DNA of 27,544 nucleotides from positions 1 to 27,544 of the forward strand of contig JAFYVA010000056.1 of assembly GCA_017549325.1 (NCBI GenBank). The letters run 5' to 3'. A program made the translations under genes and the position numbers. Shown here piece after piece: positions 1-7,140 of this stretch; position 1 is the stretch's first letter, and each line of letters starts with the position of its first letter. Source of the DNA: Oscillospiraceae bacterium. Lineage in GTDB: Bacteria; Bacillota_A; Clostridia; Oscillospirales; Oscillospiraceae. A model generated the notes under the pieces. The model did not search any database, had not been told where the DNA came from, and saw only the letters and a program-made list of their open reading frames with translations.

Positions 1-257
1 ACGTTCTGACCAAGGATGAGGGCGGCCGTCACACCCCCTTCTTCAACAACTATCGTCCTCAGTTCTACTTCCGTACCACCGACGTTACCGGCGTCATCAC
101 CCTGCCCGAGGGCACTGAGATGTGCATGCCCGGCGACAACGTCGACATGAAGGTCGAGCTGATCACCCCCATCGCTATCGAGAAGGGTCTGCGTTTCGCT
201 ATCCGTGAGGGTGGCCGTACCGTGGGTTCCGGCGTCGTTATCGAGATCGAGGAGTAA
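1..257 (+). CDS. tuf: Elongation factor Tu, C-terminal part (5' end outside window)
   Basis: This is the GTPase that delivers aminoacyl-tRNA to the ribosome; only the last 84 codons are present. The readable frame starts at base 3 and ends in TAA at 255-257. The translation begins [14 protein letters not shown] and contains [19 protein letters not shown] and [15 protein letters not shown], which are hallmark stretches of EF-Tu domain 3. Codon use is strongly biased (for example cgt, ggt, gtc, ctg, aag), as expected of a very highly expressed gene. It is followed 23 bases later by a strong terminator, so it is the last gene of its transcript, typically fusA-tuf in this group (inference). Identification is essentially certain; whether the genome has a second tuf copy cannot be seen. 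Confidence 0.97.
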   Translation, partial: VLTKDEGGRHTPFFNNYRPQFYFRTTDVTGVITLPEGTEMCMPGDNVDMKVELITPIAIEKGLRFAIREGGRTVGSGVVIEIEE

Positions 258-280
258 TCTAACTCTTATACGATAAAAAA

Positions 281-307
281 GAGACCGCTTTTGCGGTCTC
301 TTTTTTT
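281..307 (+). terminator. Intrinsic terminator of tuf, probably bidirectional
   Basis: A perfect 8-bp stem (281-288 with 293-300) with a TTTT loop is followed by seven T. Six A precede the stem, so the same hairpin can also terminate the convergent lipoprotein gene that ends at 310. Confidence 0.93.
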
Positions 308-309
308 GT

Positions 310-771
310 TCACTTCTCCTTGGGATACCGCAGATCCGTCTGGAACCCGCCCTGTCCCATAAAGATGATGTCGCCGCCGATCAGCTGCTCACCGACGAGA
401 TAGAGGTTGGCCTGCACCCCGTCGGCAATGTGTGGATAGTTGGTGACGGTGTAAGTGACACGGCGCACCGTAGCACCGGCGAAATCGGCGAAGGGCAATC
501 CCTGCTGCGCCTGCATTTTCCCGTAGGCCTCCCACTCCTCATCCCAGCTGTCGGGCAGCGTCATGTCCAGCGTTTCCAACGGCTCGGCCTCCACCTGCCA
601 ACCCAGCGAGGTGAGAAATTCCACCTGCTCCCGTGCTGTGGGCAGCAGGATGGCCTCCTCATTGGCGTCTTTGCTGAAGCAGCCCACCAGAACGGGAACT
701 GTCAACAGTATGACCGCTGCCAGCACACCCATCCACCGCAAGCGCCGCCGGGTAATGTGATAGATTTTCAT
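310..771 (-). CDS. DUF4830-type lipoprotein, function unknown
   Basis: A 153-residue protein with a basic N-terminus, a hydrophobic segment at about residues 15-29 and a lipobox LVGC ending at about Cys31, so it is probably a membrane-anchored lipoprotein. The rest resembles the DUF4830 pattern of Firmicutes: FLTSLGWQVE, then a conserved TLP, YGKMQAQQG, a V-R-R-V-TY-V-TNYP block and LIGGDI near the end. The family has no established function that I know of. The ATG start at 771 is supported by an AAAGGAG element about 10 bases upstream on the minus strand. It is a single gene lying between tuf (convergent) and the pseudouridine synthase (divergent, 83-bp gap). The family assignment is from memory of the motif pattern. 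Confidence 0.8.
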   Translation of the reverse strand: MKIYHITRRRLRWMGVLAAVILLTVPVLVGCFSKDANEEAILLPTAREQVEFLTSLGWQVEAEPLETLDMTLPDSWDEEWEAYGKMQAQQGLPFADFAGATVRRVTYTVTNYPHIADGVQANLYLVGEQLIGGDIIFMGQGGFQTDLRYPKEK

Positions 772-800
772 CTTTCCTCAACTCCTTTAGTGCATCTGTA

Positions 801-829
801 TTCCAAAGGGAGGAAAAGTATGCTATAAT
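801..829 (+). promoter_or_regulatory. Promoter for the RsuA-family gene
   Basis: A perfect -10 TATAAT at 824-829 is preceded by TGC, giving an extended -10. A weak -35 (TTCCAA, 801-806) lies 17 bases upstream. It sits in the 83-bp divergent gap, 25 bases before the start codon. Confidence 0.75.
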
Positions 830-854
830 CGGGAAAAAGAAAGGGGCGAGGGAC

Positions 855-1583
855 ATGGAACGACTGGATAAGATCATTGCCGCCTGCGGTGTGGCCTCCC
901 GCCGCGAGGTCAAGACGCTGGTGCGTCAGGGCCGCGTGAAGGTGGACGGCGTAACGGCATCCTCGGCAGAGATGAAAATCGATGAGGAAAACGCCGTCAT
1001 CACAGTGGACGGTGCGGCACTGCAGTACAGCCGCTTTCTCTATGTACTGCTCCACAAGCCCGCCGGCGTCCTCTCTGCCACAGAGGATCCGCGGCAGGAG
1101 ACGGTGCTGGATCTGCTGCCCGAAGCCTACCGCAAGCGGGGGCTGGCCCCCGTGGGTCGGCTGGACAAGGATACCGAGGGCTTGCTGCTGCTGAGCAACG
1201 ACGGAGAGCTGACCCATCGGCTGCTCTCGCCCAAGTACCATGCGGATAAGGTCTACTACGCCCGTGTGGAGGGCACCCCCGATGCATCCGACTGTGATGC
1301 CTTTGCCGCGGGGATTACCCTCAGCGACTTCACCTGCCTGCCGGCGCAGCTGACGCTGATGGGCGAGGGAGAATGCCGTGTCACGGTGCAGGAGGGCAAA
1401 TTCCATCAGGTCAAGCGGATGCTGGCCTCCCGGGGAAAACCCGTCACCTATCTCAAGCGACTGTCCATGGGGCCGCTGCAGCTTGACGAGCGTTTGTCAC
1501 CGGGGCAGTGGCGTTTGTTGGAAAATGAAGAAATTTTGGCACTCAAGGAAGTGTGCGGATTGACCTGTATGACAAAGGAGTAA
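855..1583 (+). CDS. rsuA: rRNA pseudouridine synthase, RsuA/RluB/E/F family
   Basis: It isomerises a specific uridine of ribosomal RNA to pseudouridine. The 242-residue protein has an N-terminal S4 RNA-binding domain (about residues 1-60, MERLDKIIAACGVASRRE), then the catalytic domain with GRLDKDTEGLLLLSNDG. The catalytic Asp should be D104. LLSPKYHADKVYYARVEG and FHQVKRMLASRGKPV are typical of the RsuA branch, whose E. coli member modifies 16S rRNA position 516. Members of this family acting on 23S rRNA look similar, so the exact target is inferred. The ATG has a GGGGCGAGGG purine stretch upstream. It is transcribed from its own extended -10 promoter and no strong terminator follows. Confidence 0.9.
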   Translation: MERLDKIIAACGVASRREVKTLVRQGRVKVDGVTASSAEMKIDEENAVITVDGAALQYSRFLYVLLHKPAGVLSATEDPRQETVLDLLPEAYRKRGLAPVGRLDKDTEGLLLLSNDGELTHRLLSPKYHADKVYYARVEGTPDASDCDAFAAGITLSDFTCLPAQLTLMGEGECRVTVQEGKFHQVKRMLASRGKPVTYLKRLSMGPLQLDERLSPGQWRLLENEEILALKEVCGLTCMTKE

Positions 1584-1623
1584 AATAATTCCGTTATTTT
1601 TTGTGTGAAAGATAAAAAAATGC

Positions 1624-1652
1624 TTGCAAATCCGTGATTATGACGATATAAT
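1624..1652 (+). promoter_or_regulatory. Promoter for the CdaR/PucR-type regulator
   Basis: TTGCAA (1624-1629) and a perfect TATAAT (1647-1652) are separated by exactly 17 bases. Transcription should start near 1659, giving a leader of about 77 bases that contains a duplicated 9-mer. Confidence 0.88.
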
Positions 1653-1671
1653 AGAGGACAGTATTAAACAG

Positions 1672-1694
1672 ATTGCACAAGACAAATTGCACAA
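1672..1694 (+). repeat. Tandem 9-bp direct repeat in the regulator leader
   Basis: ATTGCACAA occurs at 1672-1680 and again at 1686-1694, a 14-base period. It lies just downstream of the predicted transcription start, a position suited to an operator or autoregulatory site. No protein assignment is possible from sequence alone. Confidence 0.6.
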
Positions 1695-1735
1695 ATAGAT
1701 TCGGCGATTTTTTGTGGGATGGGGAGGAACTCGTC

Positions 1736-2830
1736 ATGTCCGGTAGAATTTTTCAGAATGTGGTGCTGCAGTTTAAGGACACCACCGACCGCACCATCGG
1801 CGTCATTGACTCCGAGGGCACCGTGGTTGCCTGCAGCGAGCTGACCGGTATCGGCAAGAAGTGGGATAAGTACCTGGATGCCATTATGGCAGCCGAGGGC
1901 GAGTGCGTGACGCTGGAGGGCAAGACCTTCAAGGCGCTGCCTTCCTGGGGTAACCATTTTGACTATGCCGTTTTTGCCAACGGTGACGACGGCGTGGGCC
2001 GTACGGTGTGCTCCATGGCCGCCGTTGCGCTGAACTCCGCCAAGAGCTACTATGAGGAGAAGCACGACAAGGGCTCCTTCATTAAGAACATCATCTCCGA
2101 TAATATCCTCGTCTCCGACATTTATATGCGCGCCAAGGAGCTGCATGTGGCTGCCGAGGTGAACCGCGGCGTGTTCGTCATCCGCGGCATCGACGAGCGC
2201 ATGGAGACCGCTCCCATGGAGCAGATCCAGAATCTGTTCCCCGACCGCCAGAACGATTTCGTGCTGAGCGTGGGTGAGCAGGATGTGGCCCTTATTCATC
2301 AGATGGACAAGACTGCCGGCGCACAGGAGCTGGATCGCGTGGCACAGCGCATTGAAGAGGCGCTGCGTATCGACGGCGAGAGCACCGTGTTCGTGGGTAT
2401 CGGCACCATGGCCCAGCACCTGCGTGAGCTGGCCAAGGCCTATAAGGAAGCCCAGATCGCCATCGAGGTGGGTAAGGTCTTTGACACCGAGCGCTATGTC
2501 ATCAACTATGAGAATCTCGGTATCGGCCGCCTGATCTATCAGCTGCCCACCACCCTGTGCGAGATGTTCCTGCAGGAGGTCTTTAAGAAGAACCCCATCG
2601 ATGCACTGGATCAGGAGACCCTGTTTACTATCTACAAGTTCTTCGAGAACAACCTCAACGTCTCCGAGACCGCCCGCAAGCTGTTCGTCCACCGCAACAC
2701 GCTGGTGTACCGTCTGGAGAAGATCAAGAAGCTCACCGGTCTCGACCTGCGTGAGTTCGACGATGCCATCACCTTCAAGGTAGCCCTGATGGTCAAGAAG
2801 TATCTGACCAGCCGCGGCATCGAGGCGTAA
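1736..2830 (+). CDS. CdaR/PucR-family transcriptional regulator
   Basis: A 364-residue probable regulator. The C-terminal stretch at about residues 310-335, SETARKLFVHRNTLVYRLEK, is the typical PucR/CdaR helix-turn-helix (HTH_30). It is preceded by a GGDEF-like or CdaR-type middle domain (about 150-290, VNRGVFVIRG, ENLGIGRLIYQL). The N-terminal 130 residues (VIDSEGTVVAC and following) look like a small-molecule sensor domain of the diacid-sensor or PAS kind, but I cannot name its ligand. The ATG at 1736 is preferred over an in-frame ATG at 1673 because GGGGAGGA lies 8-10 bases before it and family members start at this point. The gene is monocistronic, with a strong promoter and a strong terminator. 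Codon use is that of a well-expressed gene, unusual for a local regulator. No metabolic target gene sits beside it, so its regulon is unknown. Confidence 0.88.
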   Translation: MSGRIFQNVVLQFKDTTDRTIGVIDSEGTVVACSELTGIGKKWDKYLDAIMAAEGECVTLEGKTFKALPSWGNHFDYAVFANGDDGVGRTVCSMAAVALNSAKSYYEEKHDKGSFIKNIISDNILVSDIYMRAKELHVAAEVNRGVFVIRGIDERMETAPMEQIQNLFPDRQNDFVLSVGEQDVALIHQMDKTAGAQELDRVAQRIEEALRIDGESTVFVGIGTMAQHLRELAKAYKEAQIAIEVGKVFDTERYVINYENLGIGRLIYQLPTTLCEMFLQEVFKKNPIDALDQETLFTIYKFFENNLNVSETARKLFVHRNTLVYRLEKIKKLTGLDLREFDDAITFKVALMVKKYLTSRGIEA

Positions 2831-2849
2831 ATACATACGATATAGATCG

Positions 2850-2879
2850 AAGTGACCGACAAAAGTCGGTCACTTTTTT
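2850..2879 (+). terminator. Terminator of the CdaR-type regulator gene
   Basis: A perfect 10-bp stem (2851-2860 with 2865-2874), loop AAAA, then a T run to 2879. It begins 20 bases after the stop codon. Confidence 0.93.
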
Positions 2880-2958
2880 GTTTTGGGAACCTTTTCCTCT
2901 GCTGGTGCGTCAAAGTATTGCTTGGAAGGAAAAGGATGAAAAAAAGCCGCAATTTGTG

Positions 2959-2987
2959 TTGCCATTTGCCGTAAATTCATATATAAT
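2959..2987 (+). promoter_or_regulatory. Promoter of the ftsE-ftsX-M23 operon
   Basis: TTGCCA (2959-2964), a 17-base spacer and a perfect TATAAT (2982-2987). The predicted leader to ftsE is about 55 bases. Confidence 0.85.
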
Positions 2988-3047
2988 GCTATGTGTGTGC
3001 TTTTTTAACCACAATATGTTGCATTTTATGAAACTTCGAGGTGCGCT

Positions 3048-3734
3048 ATGATTCGAATGAAAGAAGCGGAAAAAACCTACGAAAACGGTACTAAGGCGGT
3101 GCGCGGCATCTCCTTTCAGATAGACGACGGTGAGTTCGTGTTTCTGGTGGGCCCCTCCGGTTCCGGAAAGTCCACCCTGATCAAGATGCTGACGGGCGAG
3201 ATCGTGCCCACCGGCGGACGGGTGATGGTCAACGGATTCTCCATGAGCCGTATTTCCGAGCGACAGATCCCCTTGATGCGCCGCACTATCGGCGTGATCT
3301 TTCAGGATTTCCGCCTCATCGGCAGCAAGACCGTGTATGAGAATCTGGCGCTGGCTATGCGCGCCGTGGGCGCCTCGCCCCGCGAGATCCGCAGCCGGAT
3401 CCCCTATGTGCTGGAGCTGGTGGGTCTGCGCGGTAAGGAGAGCAGCCTCCCCGACGAGCTCTCCGGCGGTGAGCAGCAGCGTGTAGCGGTGGCCCGTGCG
3501 CTGGTGAACAATCCCAGCACCATCGTGGCCGACGAGCCCACCGGCAACCTGGACCCGGCCAAGTCTCTGGAGATCATGACCCTTCTTGAGCGCATCAATG
3601 CCCTCGGCACCACAGTCATTGTGGTGACCCATGAGCGCGGTCTGGTGAACCACTTTAAAAAGCGCGTGATCTACCTGCAGGACGGTCAGGTGGTGGGCGA
3701 CGCCACAGGCCGCTATGAGGAGGTGCGTCGATGA
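3048..3734 (+). CDS. ftsE: Cell-division ATP-binding protein FtsE
   Basis: The cytoplasmic ATPase of the FtsEX complex, which couples ATP hydrolysis to activation of peptidoglycan hydrolases across the membrane. The 228 residues carry all ABC motifs: Walker A GPSGSGKST (35-43), Q-loop Q86 in VIFQDFRL, signature LSGGEQ (138-143), Walker B IVADEP (159-164) and the switch His195. The Q-loop neighbourhood FQDFRL and the short length are characteristic of FtsE rather than of LolD/MacB exporters. The start ATG is preceded by CGAGGTG. It overlaps ftsX by 4 nt (ATGA), implying translational coupling. Confidence 0.96.
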   Translation: MIRMKEAEKTYENGTKAVRGISFQIDDGEFVFLVGPSGSGKSTLIKMLTGEIVPTGGRVMVNGFSMSRISERQIPLMRRTIGVIFQDFRLIGSKTVYENLALAMRAVGASPREIRSRIPYVLELVGLRGKESSLPDELSGGEQQRVAVARALVNNPSTIVADEPTGNLDPAKSLEIMTLLERINALGTTVIVVTHERGLVNHFKKRVIYLQDGQVVGDATGRYEEVRR

Positions 3735-4615
3735 AGCATAATTTCGGTTATTTCATCCGTGAGGGTGCGCGGAATATGTTCTCCCACGGATTTATGTCCT
3801 TCGCCGCCATCGGTGTGACGGTGGCCTGTCTCCTGATTATGGGCACATTTGCCCTGATCGCCTTCAATGTCAACGAAAACCTGGCCGAGCTGCAGCGCGA
3901 GAATGCGCTGGTGGCCTTCGTGGACGATACGCTGCGGGATTCTCACGCGCAGGCACTGCAGGAAAATCTGGAGAAGGTCGACAATGTCTCCGAGTGCATC
4001 TTCGTCTCCCGCGAGGAAGCCCGCGACAATTATGTGGAAAAATACGATGAGGACGACCTCTATGCAGACCTCAGCGCCGATGTGTTCCGCCACCGCTATG
4101 TGATCCATCTGGAAGATCCGTCCCTGATGCAGGAGACGAAGGCGGCGGTGGAGAATGTGGACGGCATTGCCAAGGTGCGCGGCGACGAGGCGGTGTCCAA
4201 CGGTTTCATTACGCTGCGGAATGTGGCCAGTCTGATCTCCGTGGCACTGGTGGCGGTGCTGCTGGTCGTGTCGCTGTTTATCATTTCCAACACCATCAAG
4301 CTGACCACCTTCGATCGCCGTGAGGAGATCGCCATTATGAAGATGGTGGGCGCCACCAACGGCTTCATCCGCTGGCCCTTCGTGTTTGAGGGCCTGCTGT
4401 TGGGTGTGCTGGGCGCAGTAGTGGCCTTCCTGCTACAGTGGGTGCTGTATATGGCCATGTGCCGCGGTATTGCCGCCTCCGATACGCTGCAGCTGCTGCG
4501 GGTCGTGTCCTTTAATCGCATCTGGGAGGTCGTGGCCGTCGTCTTTGGCGCCGCAGGTGTTCTGATCGGTGTGGGCGGCTCCACCATGGCCATCCGCCGC
4601 TTCCTGAAAGTATAA
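3731..4615 (+). CDS. ftsX: Cell-division protein FtsX
   Basis: The membrane partner of FtsE. The 294-residue protein has an N-terminal helix (about 19-45, MSFAAIGVTVACLLIM), an extracellular domain of about 120 residues, and three C-terminal helices (about 165-190, 218-243 and 259-280). This is the expected four-helix FtsX layout. The loop after the second helix, TFDRREEIAIMKMVGATNGFIR, is a highly conserved FtsX stretch that contacts the ATPase. The extracellular domain should bind the coiled-coil hydrolase encoded 25 bases downstream. The start codon lies inside the end of ftsE. Confidence 0.95.
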   Translation: MKHNFGYFIREGARNMFSHGFMSFAAIGVTVACLLIMGTFALIAFNVNENLAELQRENALVAFVDDTLRDSHAQALQENLEKVDNVSECIFVSREEARDNYVEKYDEDDLYADLSADVFRHRYVIHLEDPSLMQETKAAVENVDGIAKVRGDEAVSNGFITLRNVASLISVALVAVLLVVSLFIISNTIKLTTFDRREEIAIMKMVGATNGFIRWPFVFEGLLLGVLGAVVAFLLQWVLYMAMCRGIAASDTLQLLRVVSFNRIWEVVAVVFGAAGVLIGVGGSTMAIRRFLKV

Positions 4616-4640
4616 ATCCCCGAGGCAAAAGGAATTACTT

Positions 4641-5825
4641 ATGAAACGATACGCATTCAAATCCATTCTCTGTCTTGCGCTGGCACTGGTGATGCTCTTT
4701 TCCGTGAGCGCATCGGCCTTTGCCGACGGCGACGATAAAAAGGCGGAGGCCGATTCCGTCCGTCAGGAGTGGAACGATCTCCAGTCCCAGATCGAGGCCA
4801 AGCGCCAGGAGATGAACGACATCGAGGCACAGCTGAAGCAGGCCAAGAAGGACAAGGCCAACGCCCAGTACCAGAAGAGCCTTCTGGATCAGCGCAACGC
4901 CGCCCTGCAGGCGGAGATCAACCTGCTGCAGGAGCAGATGAATGTGACGGAGCGGTGCATCAACGCCAATATCGAGCTGGAAGCAGAGCAGACGGCGCTG
5001 TTCCACCAGCAGATCCGCATGGAGGAAGAGCGTGGCGTCAGCTCCTACTGGTCGGTGCTGTTCAAAGCCACCAGTTTTGCCGATCTCATCAGCCGCATCG
5101 ACTTCGTCAACGAGATCGTGGAATATGAGCGCAGCATCATTACGGGTCTGCGTGATACCCGCGATCAGTTGGCAGCCGACCGCGCCGTGCTGGAGCAGCA
5201 GAACGAGGAGATGGATGTAGCACAGGATAATCTGGAGCTGAAGATCGCCGAGAGCGTGAAGGCGCTGGCAGACTACACCGCCACCGAGGCGGGCAAGCAG
5301 GCCGAATACGATGCCATCAAGGCTGAGGCCGAGGCGTTGGACGATCTGATGGCCGAGGCGGAAAAGAAGGCCATTGAGCTGGGCCTGACCGACATCGTGG
5401 GTACCACCGGCGGCTATGCATGGCCCTGCAAGTCGATCCGCTGGATCACCTCCAAGTTCGGTGGCCGCAATTCTCCCGGCGGTATCGGCAGCACCAATCA
5501 CAAGGGTGTGGATATCGGTACCCCCATGCGTACGCCCCTGTATGCCGCCAAGAGCGGTACCGTTACCCACGCCAGCTGGAACGGTGGCTACGGTGAGTGC
5601 ATCATCATCTACCACGGCAAGGGTAACTCCACCCTGTACGGCCACCTCGATTCGGCCGGTGCGTACAACGTCAAGGTGGGCGATACGGTGCGGCAGGGTG
5701 ATCTGATCGGTTGGTCCGGCACCTCCGGCAACTCCACCGGCCCGCACCTCCACTTCGGTATCAAGGAGCACGACGAGTGGGTCGACCCGCTGAATTATCT
5801 CACCGGTTGGCACTATTACGGTTAA
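4641..5825 (+). CDS. Secreted M23/LytM peptidoglycan hydrolase with coiled coil, FtsEX partner
   Basis: A predicted exported murein endopeptidase of 394 residues. It has a Sec signal peptide (about 1-28, ending SASAFA), then two long charged helical stretches (about 30-125 and 155-245) expected to form an antiparallel coiled coil. The C-terminal LytM/M23 domain (about 260-390) has its zinc ligands intact: H and D of HKGVDIG, and the second H of GPHLHFG, with GHLD as the additional catalytic motif. This is the architecture of EnvC and of FtsEX-dependent hydrolases. Unlike EnvC the LytM site looks catalytically complete, and unlike PcsB the catalytic domain is not CHAP. Its position right after ftsEX supports activation by that complex. 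The ATG follows AAAAGGAATTACTT. A strong terminator closes the operon. Confidence 0.92.
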   Translation: MKRYAFKSILCLALALVMLFSVSASAFADGDDKKAEADSVRQEWNDLQSQIEAKRQEMNDIEAQLKQAKKDKANAQYQKSLLDQRNAALQAEINLLQEQMNVTERCINANIELEAEQTALFHQQIRMEEERGVSSYWSVLFKATSFADLISRIDFVNEIVEYERSIITGLRDTRDQLAADRAVLEQQNEEMDVAQDNLELKIAESVKALADYTATEAGKQAEYDAIKAEAEALDDLMAEAEKKAIELGLTDIVGTTGGYAWPCKSIRWITSKFGGRNSPGGIGSTNHKGVDIGTPMRTPLYAAKSGTVTHASWNGGYGECIIIYHGKGNSTLYGHLDSAGAYNVKVGDTVRQGDLIGWSGTSGNSTGPHLHFGIKEHDEWVDPLNYLTGWHYYG

Positions 5826-5839
5826 TATCGGATAAACAA

Positions 5840-5877
5840 GCCCTCCGCGCCATACACTGGCACGGGGGGCGTTTTTT
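5840..5877 (+). terminator. Terminator of the ftsEX-M23 operon
   Basis: A 12-bp stem (5840-5851 with 5859-5870) with one wobble and one mismatch, loop ATACACT, then G and six T. It starts 15 bases after the stop codon. Confidence 0.88.
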
Positions 5878-5915
5878 GTATGTATGGTTATATTGAAGAG
5901 GGGACGCGGGGCAGT

Positions 5916-6542
5916 ATGGAGCGGCGGCAGATACTGGGGATGTGGCTGGTCCATGTCACGCTCCCCACGGAGGGGGCGTTTTGCCGTATTCGCCGTCGCC
6001 GTATGTGGAGGGCGCTGCAAAGGGCGGGTGTGCGCCGCGCCGTGATGACCGCTGCGGTGACAGAGGAGTCGGCGCGCTGGGGAATTGCGCCTGTGGAGGT
6101 GTTTCCCTTGCGTCGGGCGCTGCTGCCGCAGCTGCTGGACTTGCTGCCGCCGATGCAGGGCAAGACGGCAGCGTTGACGGCCCTCGGTCTTACGACAGAT
6201 GTAGAAACGGCGGCCTGCGAACTGGCCCGCCGCTGCCGCTATCTCCGGGTGGAGATGGGGCGGGGGAGGGAGGAACTGGCCCGGAGGCTCTATTGCCGCT
6301 TTGGTCTGACCGTGGGCGGCGCAGGCTCACCGACGGTGACGGTTTGCTTCCACGGCACCGCAGCGGGGCGGTGTCTGTGTCTGGGAGAGGACTGCGCGGC
6401 GTATCAGGAGGTTGCGTATCGGGTGGAAGAACTGGAAAAAAGGGGGATAATGGTGCAGGAAATGTTACTTGCCGCCCTGTTTGAAGGGGGATATCTGCCA
6501 AAAGAGGCAATTTGTGTGAAAAGTATCGACACCAAACCTTGA
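5916..6542 (+). CDS. Hypothetical protein, not recognised
   Basis: I do not recognise this 208-residue protein. It is rich in Arg, Leu, Ala and Cys, has no signal peptide or clear membrane helix, and no known motif. It begins MERRQILGMWLVHVTLPTEG. Visible features are an Arg-rich stretch (about residues 25-45), a Leu-rich segment (about 65-80, LRRALLPQLLDLLPP), a second Arg-rich part around RVEMGRGREELARRLYCRFG, and several scattered Cys. The ATG at 5916 is preferred over an in-frame ATG at 5880, because the latter falls right at the end of the preceding terminator's T tract and lacks a ribosome site. Its stop codon overlaps the -35 element of the greA promoter. Codon use matches the surrounding genes (GC-rich third positions), which favours a real gene over a chance frame. 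No promoter of its own is convincing. Confidence 0.7.
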   Translation: MERRQILGMWLVHVTLPTEGAFCRIRRRRMWRALQRAGVRRAVMTAAVTEESARWGIAPVEVFPLRRALLPQLLDLLPPMQGKTAALTALGLTTDVETAACELARRCRYLRVEMGRGREELARRLYCRFGLTVGGAGSPTVTVCFHGTAAGRCLCLGEDCAAYQEVAYRVEELEKRGIMVQEMLLAALFEGGYLPKEAICVKSIDTKP

Positions 6543-6567
6543 CAGGGGGCGGGAAAGTATCTATAAT
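6539..6567 (+). promoter_or_regulatory. Full-consensus promoter of greA-lysS
   Basis: TTGACA (6539-6544), 17 bases, TATAAT (6562-6567): an exact match to the vegetative sigma consensus. The -35 contains the TGA stop of the upstream gene. Confidence 0.95.
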
Positions 6568-6593
6568 TAGCGTGTTATGCTATGTTTATTACG

Positions 6594-6620
6594 CGCCTTG
6601 TGTCCATTGGACAAAAGGCG
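6594..6620 (+). other. Leader hairpin upstream of greA
   Basis: CGCCTT (6594-6599) pairs with AAGGCG (6615-6620), and TGTCC (6601-6605) with GGACA (6609-6613) around a three-base loop. One G/A mismatch interrupts the helix. No T tract follows, so it is not a simple terminator. It begins about 20 bases after the predicted transcription start. A role in RNA stability or regulation is inference. Confidence 0.55.
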
Positions 6621-6645
6621 GACGGATAGAAAGGAATTGTGCAGC

Positions 6646-7119
6646 ATGGTGAAAGAATTTAAAATGAGTCAGGCCCGCAAGGACGAGCTGGAGGCAGAGC
6701 TGCTTTACTGCAAAACCACCCGTGCCGACGAGATCGCCGAACTCATCAAAGAGGCCAGAGGCTTCGGTGACCTCAGCGAGAACAGCGAATACGACGAGGC
6801 GAAAAACGAGCAGGGTAAGCTCTACTCCCGTATTGCTGAGCTGGAGGAGATCCTGCTGCATGCCGTGGTGGTGGACGAGGCTGAGGATCTGGGCAAGGTG
6901 TCCATCGGCAGCCGCGTGACCGTGGTGCGTCTGGATGACAACACCGTCATGCCCGTGTACACCATCGTGGGCTCTCAGGAGGCCAATGTGATGGATAAGA
7001 AGATCTCCGAGGATTCCCCCTTCGGCAAAGCTCTGATGGGCGCCAAAGAGGGTGATACCGTCACCGTGGACGCCCCCCGTGGTGCGATCCGCTACCGTGT
7101 GGAGAAGATCGAGAGATAA
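6646..7119 (+). CDS. greA: Transcription elongation factor GreA
   Basis: It rescues backtracked RNA polymerase by stimulating transcript cleavage. The 157-residue protein has the N-terminal antiparallel coiled coil with the tip motif GDLSENSEYDEAKNEQG (41-57, acidic D42 and E45 at the tip), then the FKBP-like C-terminal domain containing ISEDSPFGKALMGAKEGDTV. The ATG at 6646 gives the usual start MVKEFKMS, with AAGGA (6631-6635) ten bases upstream. An ATG at 6664 is possible but would truncate the first helix. It lies 21 bases before lysS and shares its promoter; greA-lysS pairing is common in Clostridia. Confidence 0.96.
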   Translation: MVKEFKMSQARKDELEAELLYCKTTRADEIAELIKEARGFGDLSENSEYDEAKNEQGKLYSRIAELEEILLHAVVVDEAEDLGKVSIGSRVTVVRLDDNTVMPVYTIVGSQEANVMDKKISEDSPFGKALMGAKEGDTVTVDAPRGAIRYRVEKIER

Positions 7120-7140
7120 CCTAAAAGGAGAGCATATACT

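Noticed and set aside
1582..1600. AAAATAA/TTATTTT inverted repeat after the rsuA-type gene
   Set aside because: The stem is all A/T and the T run is short, so it is unlikely to be an efficient terminator.
5880..5915. Upstream in-frame ATG of the unrecognised gene
   Set aside because: It lies at the end of the preceding terminator's T tract with no ribosome site; the ATG at 5916 is more plausible.
6568..6645. Possible T-box or riboswitch ahead of greA-lysS
   Set aside because: The leader is too short, with no T-box sequence, specifier loop or antiterminator; only a simple hairpin is visible.
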